Below are positions 1 to 5,915 of a stretch of 7,860 nt of DNA, one piece after another. Source of the DNA: Erysipelotrichaceae bacterium UBA6182 (GTDB lineage Bacteria > Bacillota_I > Bacilli_A > Erysipelotrichales > Erysipelotrichaceae); contig DITO01000107.1 of assembly GCA_002422065.1 (NCBI GenBank), positions 1 to 7,860 on the forward strand. The letters run 5' to 3'. Every line of letters starts with the position of its first letter. The stretch's first letter is position 1. A program made the position numbers and the translations under genes. Below the pieces are notes generated by a model that saw nothing but the letters and a program-made list of their open reading frames with translations, ran no database searches and had not been told where the DNA came from.

Positions 1-155
1 CCACGTTCACGTTCAAGATCATTGCTATCCATGACTTGAGTTTCAGTAAGCTGATGTTTGGTAAGCGCATGACCATACTTAAGTAACGCGTCAACGAGAG
101 TACTTTTCCCTGCGTCAACGTGTGCAATCACCGCGATGTTAATAATAGATGTCAT
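1..155 (-). CDS. typA: TypA/BipA ribosome-binding GTPase, N-terminal fragment
   Basis: Only the first 51 codons are in the window; the gene continues past the left edge. The visible part is the start of the GTPase domain of a translational GTPase. It begins with a hydrophobic strand (INIAVIAHV, residues 5-13) running into the P-loop AHVDAGKST (residues 11-19), then VMDSNDLERERG near residues 41-52. That last segment, leading into switch I, is the TypA/BipA signature and separates it from EF-G, LepA and TetM-type proteins. TypA binds the ribosome in a GTP-dependent way and is linked to 50S assembly, cold growth and stress. The P-loop reads DAGKST where TypA more often has DHGKTT. The start at 155 has an AGAAGG ribosome binding site 7 nt upstream. 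An in-frame ATG at 173 would add six residues but sits against the terminator T-run with no ribosome binding site. No separate promoter fits between the upstream terminator and this start. Confidence 0.88.
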   Translation of the reverse strand, partial: MTSIINIAVIAHVDAGKSTLVDALLKYGHALTKHQLTETQVMDSNDLERER

Positions 156-174
156 AAGTAAACCTTCTTTCATT

Positions 175-199
175 AAAAAAACCCTGAAGCTCTCAGGGT
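175..199 (-). terminator. intrinsic terminator of the 6S-like RNA
   Basis: On the minus strand a 7 bp stem, ACCCTGA pairing with TCAGGGT around a five-base loop, is followed directly by a run of seven T. This is a textbook Rho-independent terminator. It ends the 6S-like transcript and may also end read-through from aspS. The typA start codon is only about 20 nt further on. Confidence 0.85.
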
Positions 200-349
200 A
201 GAACCCAAAAGGAGTGATATTCCCTGATGTCTCAGGTGGGTCGTCCGTGAACGTGTTTAGGATTCTCACACAAGTGCGAGCTTTCACTCCCACGATCAAC
301 AAGGCATCCCTTATCATTTAGTGTTGGAAATAGTATAACCTTTTGGGCA
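176..349 (-). ncRNA. ssrS: 6S RNA (likely), RNA polymerase regulator
   Basis: This roughly 170 nt RNA has its own promoter and terminator. It folds into one long interrupted hairpin. The closing helix is CCCAAAAGG (339-347) with CCUUUUGGG (204-212), 9 perfect bp. A second helix is UAUUUCC (326-332) with GGGAAUA (218-224). After a large unpaired or weakly paired region on the 5' side (about 294-325), an apical arm follows with GUGGG (289-293)/CCCAC (236-240) and GUGAA (283-287)/UUCAC (247-251). A rod with a central bubble is the 6S architecture, which mimics an open promoter and binds sigma-A RNA polymerase. Position also fits: Bacillus subtilis has its 6S-1 gene just downstream of aspS. A small hairpin CCUGA-GACA-UCAGG (223-236) on the 3' side of the bubble resembles the rearranged helix known for 6S RNA. 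The alternative is a leader RNA controlling typA. Identification rests on structure and neighbours, not on remembered sequence. Confidence 0.65.
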
Positions 350-354
350 TTAAT

Positions 355-363
355 ATTATACCA
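355..363 (-). promoter_or_regulatory. extended -10 promoter of the 6S-like RNA
   Basis: The minus strand reads TGGTATAAT, a perfect -10 hexamer preceded by the TGn extension. No good -35 box is seen at 17 nt spacing (ATACAG), which is typical of extended -10 promoters. Transcription would start near 348-350, one to three bases before the closing helix of the RNA. The -10 box is 22 nt after the aspS stop codon. Confidence 0.7.
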
Positions 364-382
364 TAAAATGCAAATTTCTGTA

Positions 383-2125
383 TTATTTTGATTGGATTAG
401 TAAATGTAACTCATTGAGCTGTTTCTCACTCACTCCACTTGGAGCACTGGTGAGTGGGCAACGTGCTGATGCATTCTTAGGAAACGCGATGACATCACGA
501 ATACTTGAAGCATTGGTAAGCACCATCACAAGACGATCTAGACCAAAAGCAATCCCACCATGAGGTGGTGTACCATAATTAAAAGCATCCACAAAGAAAC
601 CAAAACGATCATTGATTTGCTTAGGTGTAAATCCTATTAGTTCAAATACATCACTTTGCATCTTAGAGGAATATATACGCTGTGATCCCCCTGCAACTTC
701 ATATCCATTGCAAACTAAGTCATAGGCATTGGCTAATGCTTCAAGTGGTTTTGAGATAAAAGTATCCATGTAAGCATCTTGAGGACGAGTGAATGGATGA
801 TGTCTTGCGACTATCCCTCCAGTTTCAGAATCTGCTTCAAACATTGGAAAGTCTACAATCCATACAAATTCAAAGTGATGAGGATCAAAGGTATGCGCTT
901 TTAATCCTAGAGCTAAACGAAGTGCACCAAGAGCAGTACATGCTTTTTCCCACTCGTCCATTAAACACAATACGCCATCCCCTTCTTTAAGTTGACATAC
1001 TTCAATAAGTGATGCAATTTCATCCTCACGCATGAGTTTCACTGCACTACCACTAAGTTGACCTTCACTATATTTAAAATGAACAAGATGAGATGCTCCA
1101 TACTTCTTCACAAGAGCGGTATGTTCATCCACTTCTTTACGAGTAAGCGATGCTCCTTGAGGAACCACAAGGGCTTTAATGCTCTTCTTAGTCTCCCCTT
1201 GCGCAAACAAACCAAACTGAGTTGCCTCAAAAACTGAGTCTAGGGTTTTCAATGCCCAATCAAAGCGTAAGTCAGGTTTATCACTACCATACTTGTCTAA
1301 AGCTTCAAAGAAGCTCATACGTCTAAATGGCGTTTTAAGTTCTTGTTTTAAGGCATCTTTAAACACTTGACTCATGACCCCTTCAATATGAATGAAAAGT
1401 TCTTCTTCATCCATAAAGCTTGCTTCAATATCGACTTGAGTAAAGTCAAGTTGGCGGTCAGCACGTAAATCTTCATCTCTGAAGCATCGTGCTACTTGAT
1501 AGTAACGCTCAAATCCTGCAATCATTAATAACTGCTTAAAGATTTGAGGAGATTGTGCTAAAGCATAGAACTCCCCTTCATGAACACGTGATGGTACTAA
1601 GTACTCACGTGATCCTTCAGGCGTTGATTTTGTTAGCATTGGAGTTTCCACATCAATAAAGCCATTGTCATCAAGATAGTTTCTCATCGCACGTACAATT
1701 TTAGAGCGCATAATGAGTTTTTCTTGCATTACCGGACGTCTTAAGTCGAGATAGCGATATTGCATCCGTGTGTCTTCTAGTGCATCCGTGTCATCAGCCA
1801 CAATCATTGGCGTTGTTTGTGCAGTGGATACGACCACAACTGATGATGCAATGAGTTCAATATCTCCTGTAGGAATATTAGGATTAATATCTTTGCGTGC
1901 TTTAATAACACCTGTTACTGATAAGATAAATTCACTACGAACTTCCTTAATCGTTGGTGCTAAATCTTCATTTATAACAACCTGTAAAATACCTGTTTTA
2001 TCACGCAAGTCAATAAACACAAGCTGTCCAAAATTGCGACGTTTCGCAACCCAGCCTACTGCAGTAATAGTTTGATCAATCATCGATGCATTAAGGTTGT
2101 GATGATGATATGGTTTCATGTTCAT
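383..2125 (-). CDS. aspS: aspartyl-tRNA synthetase
   Basis: This cytoplasmic class IIb synthetase charges tRNA-Asp with aspartate. At 580 aa it has normal bacterial length (about 590). The order is: N-terminal OB-fold anticodon-binding domain (residues 18-105, with WVAKRRNFGQ and FIDLRDKTG); motif 1 around 140-164; aspartate-binding loop QSPQ at 191-194; motif 2 with FRDEDLRADRQLDFTQVD at 215-232; the bacterial GAD insertion at about 275-405; motif 3 GGIAFGLDRLVM at 523-534; and a C-terminal tail with CPLTSAPSGVSEKQL. Phe32 stands where non-discriminating bacterial enzymes carry His, which suggests the tRNA-Asp-specific type. The first ATG is chosen because AGGAG lies 8 nt upstream. A second ATG two codons later is less well spaced. 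The gene starts 11 nt after the hisS stop and shares its T-box-controlled transcript. The hisS stop codon TAG forms part of the aspS ribosome binding site. Confidence 0.97.
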   Translation of the reverse strand: MNMKPYHHHNLNASMIDQTITAVGWVAKRRNFGQLVFIDLRDKTGILQVVINEDLAPTIKEVRSEFILSVTGVIKARKDINPNIPTGDIELIASSVVVVSTAQTTPMIVADDTDALEDTRMQYRYLDLRRPVMQEKLIMRSKIVRAMRNYLDDNGFIDVETPMLTKSTPEGSREYLVPSRVHEGEFYALAQSPQIFKQLLMIAGFERYYQVARCFRDEDLRADRQLDFTQVDIEASFMDEEELFIHIEGVMSQVFKDALKQELKTPFRRMSFFEALDKYGSDKPDLRFDWALKTLDSVFEATQFGLFAQGETKKSIKALVVPQGASLTRKEVDEHTALVKKYGASHLVHFKYSEGQLSGSAVKLMREDEIASLIEVCQLKEGDGVLCLMDEWEKACTALGALRLALGLKAHTFDPHHFEFVWIVDFPMFEADSETGGIVARHHPFTRPQDAYMDTFISKPLEALANAYDLVCNGYEVAGGSQRIYSSKMQSDVFELIGFTPKQINDRFGFFVDAFNYGTPPHGGIAFGLDRLVMVLTNASSIRDVIAFPKNASARCPLTSAPSGVSEKQLNELHLLIQSK

Positions 2126-2136
2126 AATGGTTTCTC

Positions 2137-3429
2137 CTAATGGTCACAATGTTCGTGACCGTGTGATAATAAATGATCAACATGCTCAATAAGTCCTTCA
2201 ATTGAAACATCTTTAGAATTTGTTGATCCTGCTTGTTTTACATTGACTGTGGATGTTTCAAATCCTTCTTGGGTGACGAACACTAGAACTCGCGCTTTAG
2301 AGCGCTCGACAGCTTTAAATAAACTATTTTTACTACGATTAGCTAAATCATATTCCACTTTAAATCCTTGAGAACGCAGCCATAATGCAACTTGTTGAAC
2401 TTGAGTTTGAGCATCACTCAAGCTAAGGACATAGACATCCACATCATCACTGACATCAAACTCAACGCCTTCAGCTTCGCAGGCAACAAGCAGTCTTTCA
2501 ATCCCCATTCCAAAGCCAACACCAGATCGTGAAGGTCCATTAAAGTATTCCACAAGATGATCATAGCGACCACCTCCAAAAATAGTACTTTGTGAACCCA
2601 TGTTTTCACTGGTAGAAACCACTTCAAATACAGTTTCAGAATAGTAGTCAAGTCCTCGCACTAAGCGATCACTCACCTCCCATTCAATCCCTAAGTTTGT
2701 AAGTTGATCACAAACTGCTTTAAAGTAAGCTTTAGATTCATCAGTTAAGACACTTTGAAGAAGTGGAGCACTTATGAGTGAAGGATGCTCTGTATCAACT
2801 TTGCAATCAAGAATTCTTAAAGGATTTTGCTCATATCTACGTTGACAATCAACACATAACTCACTCACATGCTCCTTAAAATGATCTTTTAAGACTTCAC
2901 GATAAGCAAGACGTGATGCTTCATCTCCAAGGGTATTAATTAATACCTTACACTGTGTTAAACCCAATTGATTAATGAAACTTACCCCAAGATAGATGAC
3001 TTCCGCATCCATTAAAGGATTTTTAGCCCCAAGATATTCCACACCAAACTGGTGATGGATTCTCATACGTCCTTTTTGAGGACGTTCATAACGAAAATTA
3101 GGACCAACATAATAAAACTTAGAAACGATTTCAGGATCTGCATACAGCTTGTGTTCAACATAAGCACGCATAAGACCTGCGGTTCCTTCAGGACGTAGTG
3201 TTAAAGATCTTCCCCCTTTATCTTCAAAGGTATACATTTCTTTATTCACCACATCACTAGAATCATTACCACGCTTAAACACTTCAGTATGTTCAAACAC
3301 TGGTGTTCTCATAAGTTTTAAATGGTATACACTCGCAAAGTCTTTAATAAGTTGTTCAAGGAACTCCCATTTTTTATTCTCTTCATAAAAGATGTCTTGG
3401 GTGCCTCGTGGCGATTGAAAGTTTGTCAT
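2137..3429 (-). CDS. hisS: histidyl-tRNA synthetase
   Basis: This cytoplasmic class IIa synthetase charges tRNA-His. From ATG 3429 the protein is 430 aa, the usual length. It opens with the typical PRGTQDIF (7-14). It then shows TLRPEGTAG (77-85), motif 2 with FRYERPQKGRMRIHHQFGVE (112-131), a conserved CVDC...DCK cysteine region (192-210), the HisA motif RGLDYY (258-263) with its catalytic Arg258, the HisB motif FGGGRYD (284-290) and motif 3 GVGFGMGIERL (303-313). The anticodon-binding domain runs from about 331 to the end. The reading frame stays open upstream to a TTG at 3561, but that stretch encodes the T-box RNA. ATG 3429 has AAAGGAG (3438-3444) 8 nt upstream. The last residues (HGHEHCDH) are unusually rich in His, Cys and acidic residues, partly because an inverted repeat is encoded there. 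It is the first gene of a hisS-aspS operon. Confidence 0.97.
   Translation of the reverse strand: MTNFQSPRGTQDIFYEENKKWEFLEQLIKDFASVYHLKLMRTPVFEHTEVFKRGNDSSDVVNKEMYTFEDKGGRSLTLRPEGTAGLMRAYVEHKLYADPEIVSKFYYVGPNFRYERPQKGRMRIHHQFGVEYLGAKNPLMDAEVIYLGVSFINQLGLTQCKVLINTLGDEASRLAYREVLKDHFKEHVSELCVDCQRRYEQNPLRILDCKVDTEHPSLISAPLLQSVLTDESKAYFKAVCDQLTNLGIEWEVSDRLVRGLDYYSETVFEVVSTSENMGSQSTIFGGGRYDHLVEYFNGPSRSGVGFGMGIERLLVACEAEGVEFDVSDDVDVYVLSLSDAQTQVQQVALWLRSQGFKVEYDLANRSKNSLFKAVERSKARVLVFVTQEGFETSTVNVKQAGSTNSKDVSIEGLIEHVDHLLSHGHEHCDH
2142..2160 (-). other. inverted repeat at the hisS-aspS junction
   Basis: GGTCAC and GTGACC form a perfect 6 bp stem around a 7-base loop, extendable by one G-U pair. It lies inside the last codons of hisS, 3-4 nt ahead of the AGGAG ribosome binding site of aspS. 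There is no T-run after it, so it is not an intrinsic terminator. It may influence aspS translation, coupling to hisS or mRNA processing; this role is inferred only from its position. Confidence 0.6.
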
Positions 3430-3448
3430 CGTTGTTTCTCCTTTAAAA

Positions 3449-3475
3449 TAAAAAAAAGCATCCTCTAAGGACGCT
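3449..3475 (-). terminator. T-box leader terminator
   Basis: AGCGTCCT pairs with AGGATGCT over 8 bp around a three-base loop, followed by eight T. The 5' arm contains CCT, which is also needed for the antiterminator helix CTAAGG/CCTTAG, so the two structures exclude each other. It lies 20 nt before the hisS start and would stop transcription when the cognate tRNA is charged. Confidence 0.92.
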
Positions 3476-3663
3476 TGTGCGCGGTACCACCTTAGTTCAT
3501 TCCTGCGAATGCAACTTACACCTGATAACGGGTGGACCCGACACGTTCTACTAAGTTTCAAATGTGCTCTTCAAGTGTGTCCATGATGGAGTCTTCGCAA
3601 GTGTTTCACCAACCCACTTGTCTCTTAACCCAACATCCATCATTCTCACTCTCATTAGAATTG
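3450..3663 (-). promoter_or_regulatory. T-box riboswitch leader of hisS-aspS
   Basis: This untranslated leader reads tRNA charging and controls read-through into hisS-aspS. The T-box sequence AAGGTGGTACCGCG is at 3480-3493, with the tRNA-acceptor-binding bulge UGGU at 3486-3489. The antiterminator helix CUAAGG (3490-3495) with CCUUAG (3465-3470) is perfect and competes with the terminator at 3457-3475. Stem I has a perfect 8 bp upper helix (3636-3643 with 3583-3590), a k-turn-like pair of segments AUGAGA and UUGAAGAG, and a specifier loop at 3576-3582 reading GGA-CAC-A. The spacing matches the GAA-codon-A layout of known leaders, so the specifier is most likely CAC for His at 3577-3579. An Asp codon GAC overlaps it at 3579-3581. 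A further helix AACUUA (3552-3557) with UAAGUU (3513-3518) encloses a CGGGU/ACCCG hairpin in the Stem II/III region. Confidence 0.95.
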
Positions 3664-3668
3664 TCTAT

Positions 3669-3697
3669 ATTATACTCAACTCAACTTAAAACATCAA
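3669..3697 (-). promoter_or_regulatory. sigma-A-type promoter of the T-box-hisS-aspS operon
   Basis: On the minus strand, TTGATG (3692-3697) and a perfect TATAAT (3669-3674) are separated by 17 nt. Transcription would start near 3662, just ahead of Stem I of the T-box leader. The promoter begins only 2 nt after the relA stop codon, so hisS-aspS has its own initiation even though it follows relA closely. No terminator is visible between relA and this promoter. Confidence 0.85.
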
Positions 3698-3699
3698 GA

Positions 3700-5895
3700 T
3701 TATCGTGTAATTCGCTCAACACGAATGACTGAATTGACTTTACGTAAATTCACCATTAAGACTTGAAGATGATCGGAATCATCAACATTCACCTTAATTG
3801 TGGTTGTTGCGGTCACTTTATCTTCATTGACAACCGAATTGACTGATTGAATTGAAGCTTTATATTGAGAAACAATCGTAACGATATCCGTAAGTAAATA
3901 ACTACGATCATTCGCTAGAATTGAAAGTTCAACTTCATATTTACCTTTATCAAAAGCTTCATCCCACATAACATCAATAAGACGATTCTTTTCTTTTACA
4001 ATATTTGGACAATCAATACGATGGACTTTAACGCCTTGCCCTTTAGTAATGTATCCAATAATTTCATCACCATACACAGGTTTACAACATTGTGAGAGTG
4101 ATATCATCATTGAATCCACACCAGAGACTTTGATGCCAGATTTAGAGATTGTTTTCTTAGGAGGTGCAGCTTTAAATAAGCGTCCAAATCCTAAGTCTAA
4201 GATATTCTTATGTTGAACGACAAGTTTTTCAAAAAGTGCAGCGGTTGTTAGAGAGCGTGCTGCTAATGCATAATAACATTCATCCATGGTTTTAAGATTA
4301 AACTGATGTAGAACACTTTCTACTTTAGCCCGTGTTACTAACTCAGAATTTTCAAGACCACGTTTTTTAACTTCATCCTTGAATATTTGCTCCCCTTTAA
4401 CAATCGTTGCCTTACGCTCAACTTCTTCTTTCTTTTGTAAGAAATTACGGATTTTAACACGAGCATGGGATGTCTTAACAAACTTCAACCAATCTTCACT
4501 TGGTCCATTAGATTGTTTTGTGGTTCGTATTTGAACTACGTCCCCTGTTTTAAGTTGAGTATTAATTGGAAGTAAAACTCCATTAATAATTGCACCAATC
4601 GTCGAGTGACCTACATCTGTATGAATTCGATAGGCAAAATCGATGGGTGTTGAACCATTAGGTAAGTCAATGACTCTCCCTTTTGGTGTCATGACATAAA
4701 CATTAGCTTCAAAGATATCTTTTTGAACAGCTTCCATGTATTCTTGAGCATTGTCATCATCATCAACATCCGTTGATAATAGCCCAAAGTCTTTAAACCA
4801 TGTTAAACGCTCTTCAATCTCTTTTTGGTCTTTATCTCTTGTTGCGCCTTCTTTATAACGCCAATGAGCTGCAACCCCACGTTCAGCAATCGCATCCATA
4901 CTTTCAGTACGAATTTGCACTTCAAAAATATGACCTCCATCACCCACAATCGTCGTATGTAGTGATTGATACATGTTCATTTTAGGCATGGCAATATAAT
5001 CTTTAAGTCGCCCTGGAATAGGACGATACGTGGCATGAATATACCCTAAAACTTCATAAGGATTGACATTATCACTTGTGATGATACGAATAGCTAATAA
5101 GTCTAATATTTCATCAAAGCGTTTATTTTTCACTGTCATCTTCTTATGAATGGAGTAAAGATGTTTTGAACGCCCAAAGATACGATGATTAAGACCATGT
5201 TCATTTAAAAGATTAGAAATATCATTAATCATGTCGGTGACTTGTTGGTCACGCTCTGCTTTACGTGTCTCAACAAGGTTTGCGACATTATAATATTTCT
5301 CAGGATATAAGTAGTGAAAACTTAAATCTTCAAGTTCATTTTTAATTTCAGAAATCCCTAAACGATGGGCAATAGGTGCATAAACATCGAGTGTTTCAGC
5401 AGCAATCTTCTTTTGTTTCTCTTCACTTTGAAAACCTAAAGTTCTCATATTGTGTAAACGATCCACTAGTTTTACTAGAATAACTCGAATATCTTTGGCC
5501 ATCGCAATAAATATCTTTCGATGATTTACGGCTAAATATTCCTTTTCATCTTTAAAGGATAAATTACCAATCTTTGTGACTGACTCAACGATGGTTGCGA
5601 TATCCGCAGAAAATAACTTCTTGATTTCATCTTTACTAACACCACAATCTTCAAGAGTGTCATGAAGTAGCCCTGCACAAATGGTTGATGGTCCAACACG
5701 AAGTTGAGCGAGTAATAATGCAACTTCTATGACGTGAGTCACATAAGGTTCACCACTTTTTCGCATTTGGCCATCATGTTTTTCAATAGCAAAAGCCATT
5801 GCCTTATTAATTAAGGCAATGTCTTGGTCATTCACTAGGTATAGTGATATTTGATGCCTTAAGGCATCTTGTAGTTGAATGACACGCTCGTGCAT
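3700..5895 (-). CDS. relA: bifunctional (p)ppGpp synthetase/hydrolase Rel
   Basis: This is the stringent-response enzyme, acting on ribosomes with uncharged tRNA to make (p)ppGpp and able to degrade it. At 731 aa it is a full-length long RSH protein. The HD hydrolase domain (about 25-190) keeps His54, His78-Asp79, Glu82-Asp83 and Asp145 (in KLVDRLHNM), so hydrolysis should be intact. The synthetase domain (about 230-350) has GRSKHLYSI (241-249), Asp265, DYIAMPK (299-305) with YQSLH (309-313), and EVQIRT with Glu325. TGS follows (about 395-458), then a helical region, a zinc-finger-like domain with Cys603, Cys604, His625 and Cys629, and a C-terminal ACT domain (about 655-728). The usual Pro after AMPK is Met306. 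The ATG start is fixed by an in-frame TGA three codons upstream. It follows apt by 20 nt, probably on a recJ-apt-relA transcript. Conserved hydrolase residues argue for bifunctional Rel and against synthetase-only RelA of gamma-proteobacteria. Confidence 0.96.
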   Translation of the reverse strand: MHERVIQLQDALRHQISLYLVNDQDIALINKAMAFAIEKHDGQMRKSGEPYVTHVIEVALLLAQLRVGPSTICAGLLHDTLEDCGVSKDEIKKLFSADIATIVESVTKIGNLSFKDEKEYLAVNHRKIFIAMAKDIRVILVKLVDRLHNMRTLGFQSEEKQKKIAAETLDVYAPIAHRLGISEIKNELEDLSFHYLYPEKYYNVANLVETRKAERDQQVTDMINDISNLLNEHGLNHRIFGRSKHLYSIHKKMTVKNKRFDEILDLLAIRIITSDNVNPYEVLGYIHATYRPIPGRLKDYIAMPKMNMYQSLHTTIVGDGGHIFEVQIRTESMDAIAERGVAAHWRYKEGATRDKDQKEIEERLTWFKDFGLLSTDVDDDDNAQEYMEAVQKDIFEANVYVMTPKGRVIDLPNGSTPIDFAYRIHTDVGHSTIGAIINGVLLPINTQLKTGDVVQIRTTKQSNGPSEDWLKFVKTSHARVKIRNFLQKKEEVERKATIVKGEQIFKDEVKKRGLENSELVTRAKVESVLHQFNLKTMDECYYALAARSLTTAALFEKLVVQHKNILDLGFGRLFKAAPPKKTISKSGIKVSGVDSMMISLSQCCKPVYGDEIIGYITKGQGVKVHRIDCPNIVKEKNRLIDVMWDEAFDKGKYEVELSILANDRSYLLTDIVTIVSQYKASIQSVNSVVNEDKVTATTTIKVNVDDSDHLQVLMVNLRKVNSVIRVERITR

Positions 5896-5897
5896 AG

Positions 5898-5903
5898 CTC
5901 CTC
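5898..5903 (-). promoter_or_regulatory. closely spaced ribosome binding site of relA
   Basis: GAGGAG ends only 2 nt before the relA ATG, closer than the 5-9 nt seen for the other genes here. The in-frame stop TGA just upstream excludes an earlier start, and no better start follows before residue 33. Either pairing is shifted to the 5' GAGG part, or relA initiates weakly. That would suit an enzyme needed in small amounts. Confidence 0.6.
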
Positions 5904-5915
5904 ACTGAACCAATG

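Noticed and set aside
156..173. Upstream in-frame ATG of typA at 173
   Set aside because: It directly follows the terminator T-run and has no ribosome binding site; AGAAGG serves the ATG at 155.
793..2075. Plus-strand open frames of 65 and 101 codons inside aspS
   Set aside because: They lie entirely opposite a well-conserved gene, resemble no known family and have no clear start signals.
2142..2160. Inverted repeat as an intrinsic terminator of hisS
   Set aside because: No T-run follows it, and the aspS ribosome binding site and start come at once.
2418..2651. 77-codon minus-strand frame inside hisS
   Set aside because: Frame-shifted shadow of the conserved HisA/HisB/motif 3 region of hisS.
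3430..3561. 44-residue N-terminal extension of HisRS starting at TTG 3561
   Set aside because: The stretch is the T-box leader including its terminator; ATG 3429 has a strong ribosome binding site and gives the normal HisRS N-terminus.
3532..3732. 66-codon plus-strand frame across the T-box and relA end
   Set aside because: It is antisense to the structured leader; no ribosome binding site or recognisable protein.
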